DNA of 46,214 nt from Acidobacteriota bacterium. GTDB lineage: Bacteria; Actinomycetota; Acidimicrobiia; Spongiisociales; ZC4RG35. Both the position numbers and the translations under genes were made by a program. Shown one piece after another: positions 22,077-30,614 of this stretch; position 1 is the stretch's first letter; each line of letters starts with the position of its first letter. The notes below the pieces were generated by a model. It searched no databases. It worked only from the letters and a program-made list of their open reading frames with translations, and was not told the origin of the DNA. The stretch spans positions 1 through 46,214 of the forward strand of contig JACZUI010000012.1 in NCBI GenBank assembly GCA_022573225.1, written 5' to 3'.

Positions 22077-22985
22077 CTATCTCGAAGTGACAACCCCGGG
22101 TTCGGGAACGTGGGAGATTCCTCTTTCGGAGAGGGCGACACCGCCGATGATCAACACGGCGCCGACAACGATGGCGGCCGTGATTTGCTCCCCGAGAAAG
22201 ATCACGGCCAGGAGCACGGCCACAACCGGGACCGTATAGCCGGTCAATGCCAGTCGAGACGCTGGGTTCACTGTTGCGCCAACCAGGAAGGATGCGAAAG
22301 GGAGGGTGGTTCCCACGGCACCGACCAACGCCACGAGAACCCAATCGGCTGTGCTCCACGAAGCAACCCCTCCATTGCCGAGAAACGGCATGACGGCGAA
22401 CAGAATCACCGTTGCCACCGTGAACTGGGGGAGTACCAGCGCATCACCGGTGACCTCAAGGGCGAAGCGCCTGCTGAGGGCGCCACCTACCCCCGCCAGG
22501 ATCACTCCGGTTGTGACAAGGGCGACTCCGCGCCAGAGGTTGTCGATGCCGGCGATGGTCGCGCCTCCGACGCCGACGAGGATTCCCGTCCCGAGCAGCG
22601 ACACCAGCAAACCCGGGAGGGACCTGGCCTGGAACCTCTCCCCGTCAACCACGAAATGGGCTGCCGCGATGGTGGTTATCGGTATCAGTGCGATGAGAAG
22701 CCCACTGATGCTCACCGGCAGATCCTCGAGAGCCAGTGTCATCAGCGCCATCGGAACTCCCATGCCGACAACACCGAGAATGGCCCCTTTCCGCCACGCG
22801 GCGGGGTCAAGGGTTCCAAAGCGCCGCCGTGTGGCGATGACGGTGAGCAGAGTCACCATTGCAAATGTCATGCGGAGCGGGAGCATTGCGAAAGTGTCGA
22901 CTCCGTTCTCGAGCACCGCCCTTGTCATGGCGATGGATGCCCCCCATCCCAGGGTTGCGGCGATGAGCGGAGTCCAGGGCTTCAC
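22077..22985 (-). CDS. EamA/DMT-family transporter
   Basis: 302 aa from GTG 22985. About ten hydrophobic segments arranged as two EamA repeats; the first begins P-W-T-P-L-I-A-A-T-L-G-W-G-A-S, typical for drug/metabolite permeases. The second repeat ends with V-F-L-G-E-Q-I-T-A, the usual L-x-E x-x-t motif. Probably exports or imports small metabolites such as amino acids; substrate unknown. TAGCGT lies 9 nt before the GTG. Confidence 0.88.
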   Translation of the reverse strand: MKPWTPLIAATLGWGASIAMTRAVLENGVDTFAMLPLRMTFAMVTLLTVIATRRRFGTLDPAAWRKGAILGVVGMGVPMALMTLALEDLPVSISGLLIALIPITTIAAAHFVVDGERFQARSLPGLLVSLLGTGILVGVGGATIAGIDNLWRGVALVTTGVILAGVGGALSRRFALEVTGDALVLPQFTVATVILFAVMPFLGNGGVASWSTADWVLVALVGAVGTTLPFASFLVGATVNPASRLALTGYTVPVVAVLLAVIFLGEQITAAIVVGAVLIIGGVALSERGISHVPEPGVVTSR

Positions 22986-23035
22986 GAACCCGGCACGCTA
23001 ACCGTTTCCTTCAGTTGGTTACCTTCGGTTGCCGA

Positions 23036-23041
23036 TAACCT
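23036..23041 (+). promoter_or_regulatory. -10 element TAACCT of the lipoprotein gene (leaderless)
   Basis: TANNNT ending 7 nt before ATG 23049 with no Shine-Dalgarno between. Confidence 0.5.
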
Positions 23042-23048
23042 GACGCTC

Positions 23049-24149
23049 ATGAATAGGCCTTCTCTCTTCGTCGTTGCCGTGACAGTCCTGATCCTTGCCG
23101 CCTGCGGCGCGGATGGTTCGGAGCCGACTTCAACGACAACCTCGACATCCACGACTCAGGGCGCCGAGGAGTCGACGACGACCCCATCACCCTCACCTCA
23201 GGGTCAGCTTCTCAGCTACAACCTCGAAGATGGGACGACCTTCTCGTACCAGGTCGACCTCAACCAGCAAATAGAGGTGTCGGCGAGTGGCGATCCGTCC
23301 GCGATGGGCGATGACGGCATTCCCGGTGAGGCCACGATCGAGATATCGGGTTCGGCGATGTTCACGCACACGGTCTCCGACGGTCCCGAACCGGGCACCT
23401 ACGAAGTAAACATCAAGGGCGCATTCGACGATCTGACAGTCACCGGAACCGTGGACGGCGAGCCGGTGGACGAGGCTCCTGAGTTCGTCGAACTGGAGCC
23501 GATCGACGTGACATTTCTAATCGACGACCAGGGAAATCTCATTTACGAGGACGAGACTCTCGACGATCCGTTCGGGGGGATCTTCGGTGGTCTTGAGGCG
23601 TTTGGATCCGGCTCTGCTCCGGGCCTGGATCCCGGTCAATTTGTCGGGCCACCCTTCCCGGATGAAGAAGTGTCGGTAGGAGACACCTGGACAGACGAAA
23701 CCGAAACCTTCTTCCTTGGCGATGACCCGGTAGTCACCTCCACCACGAGCACGATCGTTGACGTCGACCAAATCAACGGTGTCGACGTGTTCGTGATCGA
23801 GACCCAGTCGTCGACCTCATTGATCGAGATCGATCTGGGCGAGTTCTTCCTTGGCCTGTTCACCGCATTCATGCCAGAGAACCCGTCGGACGAAGAGAAG
23901 GCGGAGCTCCAGGTGATGCTCGATCAGCTCAAGTTCACCATCTCGGTGGATGGCACGAGGTCCGATTCGACTACCTGGTTTGATCCTGAAGCCGGCATCG
24001 CCCTCCGATCTGATGTCGATGTGTCGGCGACAATCTCGATGGACATCAACGTCCCCGACGAAACGACGGGCGAGTTGGTCGGCTTTCAGATGGAAATGGG
24101 GATGACCCAACAGATCTCGTACCAGCTCCTCGACTCCCCTGGCGCCTGA
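23049..24149 (+). CDS. secreted lipoprotein of unknown function
   Basis: 366 aa from ATG 23049. The same frame is open upstream to 22110, but that part is antisense to the EamA gene. The signal peptide has lipobox L-I-L-A-A-C, then a T-S-T-T-T-S-T-S-T-T-type linker. The body is acidic and beta-rich, with G-D-T-W and G-T-R-S-D-S-T-T-W-F-D-P-E-A-G-I-A-L near the end, reminiscent of lipoproteins of the LolA/LppX-like or DUF6263 kind, but I cannot assign it. Likely anchored on the outer face of the membrane. Confidence 0.75.
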   Translation: MNRPSLFVVAVTVLILAACGADGSEPTSTTTSTSTTQGAEESTTTPSPSPQGQLLSYNLEDGTTFSYQVDLNQQIEVSASGDPSAMGDDGIPGEATIEISGSAMFTHTVSDGPEPGTYEVNIKGAFDDLTVTGTVDGEPVDEAPEFVELEPIDVTFLIDDQGNLIYEDETLDDPFGGIFGGLEAFGSGSAPGLDPGQFVGPPFPDEEVSVGDTWTDETETFFLGDDPVVTSTTSTIVDVDQINGVDVFVIETQSSTSLIEIDLGEFFLGLFTAFMPENPSDEEKAELQVMLDQLKFTISVDGTRSDSTTWFDPEAGIALRSDVDVSATISMDINVPDETTGELVGFQMEMGMTQQISYQLLDSPGA

Positions 24150-24177
24150 ACCAGATCTGCGTAGGATTGGCCCGGCT

Positions 24178-25131
24178 GTGACAATCGCTCCCACCCGGAC
24201 TTCGATCCTGCCCGATCGAATAACCACGCCCACCCTTCGCACGTTCTTGAGGAGCGTGCCGTCGGTGGACGAGGTTGGCGTCCTCGAGCGGGTCGCTGCG
24301 CTGTCGACCAGGTCTATCAAGCGAGAGTCGAAGCGCGCTGCACTCGACCTGATCGTGGCGATGATTGATCTCACCACTCTCGAGGGCAAGGACACGGCTG
24401 GGAAGATTGCCCAGATGTCGGCGAAGGCGATCCGACCCGACCCACTCGACTCATCGGTGCCTTCGGTCGCCGCGGTTTGCATCTACCCCAACATGGTCAA
24501 GTACGCAGTCCAGGCCACCGAGGGAACCGATGTCCGCGTGGTATCCGTCGCCACCTACTTTCCGTCCGGTTTGGCCGATATCGACCTAAAGGTCGAAGAG
24601 GCCCGTCGTGTTGTGGCCGAGGGTGCAGACGAGGTCGACATGGTCATCGACCGGGGCGCTTTCCTGAGTGGCGATTACTTCAAGGTCTTTGATGAGATCC
24701 GGAGGGTGAAGGAGGCGTGTGGAGATGTTCATCTCAAGGTGATTCTCGAAACCGGTGAGCTGGCCACCCTCGATGACGTTCGTCGTGCCTCGATGCTCGC
24801 CATGGGCGCCGGCGCCGATTTCATCAAGACCTCAACGGGGAAGATCCAGCCTGCAGCCACCTTGCCGGTGGCGCTGGTGATGCTCGAGGCGATCAGGGAC
24901 TTTCACGACGCGACCGGGGTCATGGTCGGCATGAAACCGGCCGGAGGCATTCGGACCTCCAAGGACGCCATCAAGTATCTGGTGGTGCTGAACGAGACGC
25001 TGGGTGAGCGATGGATGACTCCAGACTGGTTCCGGTTCGGCGCCTCAACCCTGCTCAACGACGTGCTGATGCAGATCCGCTGGTTGGAAACAGGCCGGTA
25101 CGCCTCACCCGACTACTTCACGCAGGGTTGA
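24178..25131 (+). CDS. deoC: deoxyribose-phosphate aldolase
   Basis: 317 aa from GTG 24178. Class I aldolase barrel: A-A-V-C-I-Y-P-N-M-V, V-D-M-V-I-D-R-G-A-F, L-K-V-I-L-E-T-G-E-L, F-I-K-T-S-T-G-K with the Schiff-base Lys, and G-M-K-P-A-G-G-I-R-T. It cleaves 2-deoxyribose-5-phosphate to glyceraldehyde-3-phosphate and acetaldehyde. It has a longer N-terminus (~50 residues) than E. coli DeoC, as in the 300+ aa branch found with ALDH16. The next gene starts 2 bp after its stop, so the acetaldehyde is likely passed to the aldehyde dehydrogenase. Confidence 0.95.
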   Translation: MTIAPTRTSILPDRITTPTLRTFLRSVPSVDEVGVLERVAALSTRSIKRESKRAALDLIVAMIDLTTLEGKDTAGKIAQMSAKAIRPDPLDSSVPSVAAVCIYPNMVKYAVQATEGTDVRVVSVATYFPSGLADIDLKVEEARRVVAEGADEVDMVIDRGAFLSGDYFKVFDEIRRVKEACGDVHLKVILETGELATLDDVRRASMLAMGAGADFIKTSTGKIQPAATLPVALVMLEAIRDFHDATGVMVGMKPAGGIRTSKDAIKYLVVLNETLGERWMTPDWFRFGASTLLNDVLMQIRWLETGRYASPDYFTQG

Positions 25132-25133
25132 TC

Positions 25134-26612
25134 GTGGCCACCAAACTGCCCGCAACCAGCCACGAGCCTCTTCTTTGGGATTACGCCACATCGAAAGAGT
25201 CGACAGACATCGTCGAGATCGACTCGAAGTACGGCTTGTTCATCGACGGGAAGTTCCGCGCTCCCAAGTCCCGCAAGTACTTCCCAACGATAAATCCTGC
25301 CAACGAAGAGCATCTCGCCGATGTGGCCGAGGCTGGCCCGAGAGACATTGACCTTGCGGTTTCCGCAGCCCGGCGCGCCTACACCGACGTGTGGGGCCCG
25401 ATGTCCGGGGCGGAACGCGCCAAGTACTTGTTTCGAATCGCACGGATGGTTCAGGAGCGCTCGCGGGAATTGGCGGTGCTCGAGACGCTCGATGGCGGAA
25501 AGCCGATCAAGGAAGCTCGCGACGTGGACCTTCCGCTCGTTGCCGGTCACTTCTTCTATTACGCCGGTTGGGCCGACAAGCTCGAGTACGCCTTCCCTGG
25601 AGTCAGTCCGAAGCCCCTTGGAGTTGCGGGCCAGGTGATTCCGTGGAACTTCCCCCTGATGATGCTGGCCTGGAAGGTGGCGCCCGCTCTCGCGACGGGA
25701 AACACCGTGGTTCTCAAGCCCGCTGAGACCACGTCCCTCACCGCGCTCATGTTCGCCCAGATTGCCTCCGAGGCCGGGCTTCCGCCTGGGGTTCTCAACA
25801 TTGTCACCGGCGCCGGGCGCACTGGCGCAGCGATTGTTGGCCACGACGATGTCGACAAGATCGCCTTCACCGGTTCTACGGCAGTTGGGAAGATGATCCA
25901 GAGCCAACTGGCCGGCACTTCCAAGAGGCTCACGCTCGAGCTGGGTGGCAAGGCTGCACATGTGGTCTTCGAGGATGCACCTCTCGACCAGGCCATTGAA
26001 GGAGTGATCAACGGCATCTTCTTCAATCAGGGTCACGTCTGCTGCGCCGGCAGCCGACTGCTTGTTCAAGAGAACATCCACGATCGTTTCGTCGACAAGT
26101 TGAAGCGGCGTCTGGCGACGTTGCGTGTCGGCGATCCGCTCGACAAGAACACCGATGTGGGCGCCATCAACAGCCGGGCTCAGCTCGAGAGGATCACCGA
26201 ATTGGTCGAAGTCGGTTTGAGCGAGGGGGCCGAGATGTTCCAGCCCGATTGTGTGTTGCCCGACCGCGGCTTCTATTTCAGGCCGACGCTGTTCACCAAC
26301 GTCGCCCAATCGCACCGGATCGCCCAGGAGGAGATCTTCGGGCCGGTCCTGTCGATTCTCTCCTTCCGCACTCCCGACGAGGCTGTCGAGAAGGCCAACA
26401 ACACGCCTTACGGCCTGTCGGCCGGGGTTTGGACGTCGAAGGGGTCACGGATCCTGTGGATGGCCGACCGGCTCAAGGCCGGCGTCGTCTGGGCGAACAC
26501 GTACAACAAGTTCGACCCCACCTCCCCCTTTGGCGGCTACAAGGAGTCCGGGTTTGGTCGGGAGGGTGGCCGGCACGGCCTTCTTGCCTACATGGATTGG
26601 GGCGAGGGATGA
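25134..26612 (+). CDS. aldehyde dehydrogenase, catalytic part of a split ALDH16
   Basis: 492 aa from GTG 25134; the frame is open upstream but overlaps deoC antiphase. All ALDH landmarks are present: V-I-P-W-N-F-P (Asn171), K-P-A-E near 195-198, F-T-G-S-T-A-V-G, E-L-G-G-K with Glu269, and Q-G-H-V-C-C-A-G-S-R with the nucleophile at Cys303. The C-terminal P-F-G-G-Y-K-E-S-G-F-G-R-E is intact. Together with the overlapping next ORF, it matches the two-part layout of ALDH16 (full ALDH domain followed by a truncated one). Probably oxidises the acetaldehyde made by DeoC to acetate with NAD+. Confidence 0.92.
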   Translation: MATKLPATSHEPLLWDYATSKESTDIVEIDSKYGLFIDGKFRAPKSRKYFPTINPANEEHLADVAEAGPRDIDLAVSAARRAYTDVWGPMSGAERAKYLFRIARMVQERSRELAVLETLDGGKPIKEARDVDLPLVAGHFFYYAGWADKLEYAFPGVSPKPLGVAGQVIPWNFPLMMLAWKVAPALATGNTVVLKPAETTSLTALMFAQIASEAGLPPGVLNIVTGAGRTGAAIVGHDDVDKIAFTGSTAVGKMIQSQLAGTSKRLTLELGGKAAHVVFEDAPLDQAIEGVINGIFFNQGHVCCAGSRLLVQENIHDRFVDKLKRRLATLRVGDPLDKNTDVGAINSRAQLERITELVEVGLSEGAEMFQPDCVLPDRGFYFRPTLFTNVAQSHRIAQEEIFGPVLSILSFRTPDEAVEKANNTPYGLSAGVWTSKGSRILWMADRLKAGVVWANTYNKFDPTSPFGGYKESGFGREGGRHGLLAYMDWGEG

Positions 26613-27457
26613 GCCGCCTCGATGTCCGCAAGACATACAAGCTCTACCTGGGTGGGAAGTTCCTCCGGTCCGAATCGGGCCGGACCTACCCGGCTGTCGG
26701 TGCCGACGGCAATGTTCTGGCACGGGTCGCCAAGGGCAGCCGGAAGGACCTTCGGGACGCGGTTCGCATTGCCCGGGGTGCGGTGGGTGGATGGGCGAGC
26801 CGAACCGGATACAACCGTGGCCAAATCTTATACCGCATTGCCGAGACCCTCGAAGATCGGTCTGCCACATTTGTCGGTCAACTCGAGGACATCGGATTGT
26901 CAAACGCAGAGGCAATTGCGGAGGTAGGCCAATCGGTCGACCGAATGGTTTGGTACGCGGGTTGGGCCGACAAGTTCGTCCAGATCTATGGAAACCTGAA
27001 CCCGGTGGCCGGGCCGTTCTTCAATATCTCGTCGCCCGAGCCGACTGGCGTTGTCGGCGTGGTCGTCCCTGAGGAACCCGCCCTGCTGGGATTGGTGTCT
27101 CGCCTGGCGCCGGTGTTGGTGCCGGGCAATACGGCTGTAGTGCTCGCCTCGGAAGCATCGCCGATGCCCGCGATCACTTTCACCGAGGTCCTCAACTCGT
27201 CGGACGTACCGGGAGGAGTGGTCAACGTCCTCACCGGGTCAAAGGAGGAGCTGATCCCGTTCCTGGCGGACCACATGGATGTCAACGCGATCGATGCCGG
27301 CGGCGCCACCCCCGAACAAGCCGAGCGGATCCAGCAGGGGGCGGTGCACAACGTCAAGCGTGTCGTTCTGCCCGTCGGCGACGGTCCGACGCAGAGCCCC
27401 TACCGGATCGCGGCCTTCACCGAGACCAAGACCGTCTGGCACCCGAAGGGGTTGTAG
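26609..27457 (+). CDS. truncated aldehyde dehydrogenase-like subunit lacking the catalytic domain
   Basis: 282 aa from ATG 26609, overlapping the previous stop (ATGA). It aligns with the first ~270 residues of ALDHs: L-Y-L-G-G-K-F near the N-terminus, V-P-E-E-P-A where active enzymes have P-W-N-F-P, A-S-E-A-S-P, and N-V-L-T-G. It ends right after the Rossmann part, so no catalytic Cys or Glu exists. The same pseudo-ALDH half is the C-terminal domain of ALDH16 proteins; here it is a separate polypeptide. A structural or regulatory partner of the upstream enzyme is most likely. Not a random truncation: length and stop look orderly. Confidence 0.82.
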   Translation: MSRLDVRKTYKLYLGGKFLRSESGRTYPAVGADGNVLARVAKGSRKDLRDAVRIARGAVGGWASRTGYNRGQILYRIAETLEDRSATFVGQLEDIGLSNAEAIAEVGQSVDRMVWYAGWADKFVQIYGNLNPVAGPFFNISSPEPTGVVGVVVPEEPALLGLVSRLAPVLVPGNTAVVLASEASPMPAITFTEVLNSSDVPGGVVNVLTGSKEELIPFLADHMDVNAIDAGGATPEQAERIQQGAVHNVKRVVLPVGDGPTQSPYRIAAFTETKTVWHPKGL

Positions 27458-27472
27458 GCCAGTGACGGGCCA

Positions 27473-28021
27473 CTACTCCTTGGGTGGGGTGTCCCAGTCA
27501 TGTACGTCCTTGCCGGCCTCGAGGGCCAGGATGTCCAATGCGGCCGTCGCGCCGGCGCCGGCGGAGATGATCGCCTGGCTCCGCTCAGGTCGGGCAGATC
27601 GGCCCACCACATAGACCTTTTCCGATGACGAGCGATAGTCGCGGTCGACGGAAATCGCCCCGGATGGCTCGGTTTCGAGCCCCAGCGAGTTGGCCAGCAC
27701 CGGGCTCTTACCCTCGGTCAGAATCAGGTAGTCAGCCTTCAGGGATCCTGAGTCTGTTGTGATGGTGAAACCATCACCGGAGGCAGCCGATATGACTTCC
27801 TCATCTCGCATGACTGCGCCGAACGACTCGGCCTGCCCTCGGGCGATGGTTTGGAACTCGGTCCCGGCGATCTCAGGGATGCCCAGGTAGTTGTGCAGGT
27901 AGGCCCAGTTCATCGCCGTCTTGTCCATTCCGAATACGGTGACCTCGTGTCCGTTCTTTGCCAGGAACAGAGCCGCGGAGAGCCCTCCCGGTCCGTCGCC
28001 AACAATCGCCACTGACGCCAT
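27473..28021 (-). CDS. minimal FAD-dependent oxidoreductase (thioredoxin-reductase-like, no NADPH domain)
   Basis: 182 aa. The N-terminus V-A-I-V-G-D-G-P-G-G-L-S-A-A binds FAD, and the C-terminal V-Y-V-V-G-R-S-A-R-P-E-R-S-Q-A-I-I-S-A-G-A-G-A-T-A-A matches the second FAD motif of thioredoxin reductases. The central NADPH domain and the redox C-x-x-C are absent, so it cannot work as TrxB alone. It may be a ferredoxin- or flavodoxin-linked or substrate-specific flavoprotein. It is convergent with the ALDH-like subunit (15 bp between stops) and divergent from the AlkA-like gene. Confidence 0.78.
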   Translation of the reverse strand: MASVAIVGDGPGGLSAALFLAKNGHEVTVFGMDKTAMNWAYLHNYLGIPEIAGTEFQTIARGQAESFGAVMRDEEVISAASGDGFTITTDSGSLKADYLILTEGKSPVLANSLGLETEPSGAISVDRDYRSSSEKVYVVGRSARPERSQAIISAGAGATAALDILALEAGKDVHDWDTPPKE

Positions 28022-28104
28022 CTGTCATGCCTTTCGTTGATTCAGGTCATCGTCAACATCCGCGAGTCGGTCCCTATGCCACGACCCACTAGCAAGATGG
28101 GCAA

Positions 28105-28980
28105 ATGAACTCCGCGAGGGCCCCCATTCAGCGGGCACTTGACCTGAGGCGAACTCTGCGGCCTCTTCATGGGCATTTTGCCGAGGACGGTTGGTGGCTG
28201 TCGGCGCGAACGCCAGACGGGCCCGGGAGCCTTCGAGTCAGTCGTACTCGAGACGAGATGATCGGTGATGCCTGGGGTGCCGGCGCTGCATGGCTGCTCG
28301 ACCGGCTCGGCGCGATCACCGGACTCGAGGACGATCCCGACGCCTTTCAAACCGACGACCCGATTATCTCCGAACTGCACCGGCGAAACCGGGGAATGCG
28401 CTTCGGGCGCACGGGCCTGGTCTTTGACTCTCTCATCGCGGGAATCGTCCGACAGAAGGTGACTGCGCAAGAGGCTTCGTCCGCAATGCACGGTCTCTAC
28501 CGGAGGTTCACCGACCCGGCGCCGGGCCCGAACCAGAGGCTGCGGATGCCGCCGGACCCTGAGCGTCTGGCCGAGGCGCCGTACTGGGAGTTCCATGACC
28601 TTCATCTCGAGAAGCGTCGAGCCGACTTGATTACGCGGGTGGCGGTCGATCACAGCAAGATCGACCGATTGAGTGACCTCATCCCGTGTGAGGCAGCCGC
28701 GATTCTCCACCGCTATCAGGGCATCGGAGAATGGACCATCGCCGAGACGCTGGCTCCGTCGCACGGTGATCCGGACCAGGTCGCGGTGGGTGACTTCCAT
28801 CTCAAGCACATGGTCGTCTACCACCTGACCGGACGGCCGAGGGGTACCGATGATGAGATGTTGGAGCTACTCGAGCCTTTCCGGCCGCATCGGGGGCGAG
28901 TTGCGCGATTGATCCACACCCTCGGGCATGAGCCCAAGTACGGGCCGCGTGCAGCACCGCGCGATATCACCGGGATATGA
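28105..28980 (+). CDS. AlkA-like DNA-3-methyladenine glycosylase (HhH-GPD)
   Basis: 291 aa. A ~100-residue N-terminal part precedes the HhH-GPD core: L-I-A-G-I-V-R-Q-K-V-T near 110-120, hairpin Y-Q-G-I-G-E-W-T near 204-211, and V-A-V-G-D-F-H-L with the catalytic Asp. No Cys cluster, so not an EndoIII/MutY type. It should excise alkylated bases. It is distinct in sequence from the glycosylase half of the fusion at 18681-19601, so this window encodes two. Divergent from the FAD protein, convergent with the following lipoprotein (7 bp apart). Confidence 0.85.
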   Translation: MNSARAPIQRALDLRRTLRPLHGHFAEDGWWLSARTPDGPGSLRVSRTRDEMIGDAWGAGAAWLLDRLGAITGLEDDPDAFQTDDPIISELHRRNRGMRFGRTGLVFDSLIAGIVRQKVTAQEASSAMHGLYRRFTDPAPGPNQRLRMPPDPERLAEAPYWEFHDLHLEKRRADLITRVAVDHSKIDRLSDLIPCEAAAILHRYQGIGEWTIAETLAPSHGDPDQVAVGDFHLKHMVVYHLTGRPRGTDDEMLELLEPFRPHRGRVARLIHTLGHEPKYGPRAAPRDITGI

Positions 28981-28987
28981 GTGCTCG

Positions 28988-29941
28988 TCATCTGAGCAGC
29001 CAGGTGGCGATCAGGTCACCGACGATGTCAGAGTCTCGGAGCTGGTTGTGATTCGCGCCTTCGACCACTTCAACCAACACGTCGCTTCCAGCGTCTGTCA
29101 GGGCCGCCCCGAAATTGAAGGTGAAGTTGATCGCCACGAATCCGTCCTGGTCGCCGTGCATCAGCAGGCTGGTGATATCGGTGTTCCTGTCGACCAAATT
29201 GTGTGGGTTGCCCGCGAACCATGCGTCGGGTTCTGCCTGAGGTCCGCCTCCGAAGAACGGAAGCATCAGAATCCCGAGCCGGTCCACGTCGTATGGCCCG
29301 GCCAAGCCGACGAGCTTGTCGGGGACTCCGGAGCCTTCGTGAGGACAGGAGAGCCCGTATTGGTCTCCCGTCAACGCTACGACTGCCGATAGGTGAGCGC
29401 CTGCGGAGTGGCCGAGTAACGCCACGCTGCCGTCAGATCTGGGATGGGATTGCGCCAGCCGAACTGCGCAGGCTACGTCATCGATTGCGGCCGGGAATCC
29501 CGGCTGGCTGTCCGAAAGGGTGTAATCGGTATTGACGGTGAGATAACCCTCGTCGGTGAGAAAGACTGCAAGGTCGCGCATTATCGAAGGGTCTCCGGCA
29601 ATCCAGCCGCCACCGTGGACGAGCACCACAGCGGGAAAGAGCCCATCTCCGTCGGGCACGCGGATCTCCGGATCGATGTTGTCGGGGGGAGTGGTGGTCG
29701 TTGACGTCGAAGCCGTGGTCGTGGAAGTCGGAGGCGGTGTGGTCGATGTCGTAGTCGATGTCGTGGTTGAAGTCGGCGGCACCCTGTCCGAGGTTGTTGT
29801 GGTTGGGGGCATGGTCGAGACGACCGAGGGCACGGAGGTGTCGGTTCCCCTCTCCGCCGGCGAGCAAGCCGCGACCATCAAGAAAGTAGCGACGCCGAGA
29901 ACTAGCGAACGAGGGATGCAGCCTCCCGGTCGACATACCAT
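28988..29941 (-). CDS. lipid-anchored alpha/beta hydrolase (esterase/lipase, HSL-like)
   Basis: 317 aa. Signal peptide with lipobox M-V-A-A-C, then a ~55-residue Thr/Ser/Pro linker. The hydrolase domain has the oxyanion H-G-G-G-W, nucleophile elbow G-H-S-A-G-A-H, acid in H-G-D-Q-D-G-F-V, and G-A-N-H for the catalytic His. It resembles BD-FAE/HSL-type carboxylesterases acting outside the membrane. Its first 40 bp overlap the 3' end of pgl, so the two are probably cotranscribed; the ATG at 29941 is the only good start for the leader peptide. Confidence 0.85.
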   Translation of the reverse strand: MVCRPGGCIPRSLVLGVATFLMVAACSPAERGTDTSVPSVVSTMPPTTTTSDRVPPTSTTTSTTTSTTPPPTSTTTASTSTTTTPPDNIDPEIRVPDGDGLFPAVVLVHGGGWIAGDPSIMRDLAVFLTDEGYLTVNTDYTLSDSQPGFPAAIDDVACAVRLAQSHPRSDGSVALLGHSAGAHLSAVVALTGDQYGLSCPHEGSGVPDKLVGLAGPYDVDRLGILMLPFFGGGPQAEPDAWFAGNPHNLVDRNTDITSLLMHGDQDGFVAINFTFNFGAALTDAGSDVLVEVVEGANHNQLRDSDIVGDLIATWLLR

Positions 29942-30579
29942 TCGACGCTGGCGTCGCCGTTATCGAGCATTCCGGCCGGTGTGTCACCCTCGAAGGTCGT
30001 CTTGAGCGCTGTTGCTTTGCCCGTTCCCACGGCCACGACGAGAAGCAGGCCGGCGCTCCAAAGAAGGGGGAAAGTCGCGGTCAATCGATCCTCGCCAAGT
30101 TGAGGTACATGGTTGGCCACATACCAACTATCCCGCTGCTCCAACGCTCGTGTCCCTGGAAAAAGAGAGGCAGTGTGGCCATCGTCGCCTATCCCCAGCA
30201 TGATCACGTCGGGTGGGCGGCCCTCGAGCACCGATCTGAGGCGGGTTTCATATAAGGCGGCCGAATCGGCTGGAGTCAGTTCGTCGTCCCATGTGGGTCG
30301 ATGGAATCGGGCTTCGATGTGATCGATGAGCGCCTCTTGGGCCATGGCTCCGTTCGATCGGGAGTGATCGTGAGGAACCCATCGTTCATCCGACAGCCAG
30401 ATGTCGACCTTCTCCCAGCTGATCGGTTGGTCTCGGAGGATCTCGTAGGTCGCTCTCGGTGTCGATCCGCCGGCCAAACCCAGCGTGAAGTCATCCCCGG
30501 ACGTGGTGATCAGCTCGGCTACTCGAGATGATGCTGCTGTGGCGACGTCCCGGGGCGTGTCATGTATCAGCAGTTCCAT
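29902..30579 (-). CDS. pgl: 6-phosphogluconolactonase
   Basis: 225 aa. Family landmarks: L-G-L-A-G-G-S-T-P near 33-41, W-L-S-D-E-R-W-V near 61-68, N, and G-I-G-D-D-G-H-T-A-S-L-F-P with the active-site His. It hydrolyses 6-phosphogluconolactone in the oxidative pentose phosphate pathway. zwf and gnd are not in the window. It overlaps the following lipoprotein gene by 40 bp and is divergent from the next hydrolase. Confidence 0.93.
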   Translation of the reverse strand: MELLIHDTPRDVATAASSRVAELITTSGDDFTLGLAGGSTPRATYEILRDQPISWEKVDIWLSDERWVPHDHSRSNGAMAQEALIDHIEARFHRPTWDDELTPADSAALYETRLRSVLEGRPPDVIMLGIGDDGHTASLFPGTRALEQRDSWYVANHVPQLGEDRLTATFPLLWSAGLLLVVAVGTGKATALKTTFEGDTPAGMLDNGDASVEWYVDREAASLVR

Positions 30580-30602
30580 CTTGGGAACGCTAACGCTTCG
30601 TC

Positions 30603-30608
30603 TACATT
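30603..30608 (+). promoter_or_regulatory. -10 element TACATT of the Tex30-like hydrolase gene (leaderless)
   Basis: TANNNT ending 6 nt before GTG 30615, no Shine-Dalgarno between. Confidence 0.5.
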
Positions 30609-30614
30609 CTGCCT

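Noticed and set aside
22110..23048. Long in-frame N-terminal extension of the lipoprotein ORF (about 313 codons)
   Set aside because: It is antisense to the EamA transporter gene, has an Arg/His/Asp-rich shadow composition, and a signal peptide with lipobox starts at ATG 23049.
25113..26315. 400-aa minus-strand ORF
   Set aside because: Antisense shadow of the aldehyde dehydrogenase gene in high-GC DNA.
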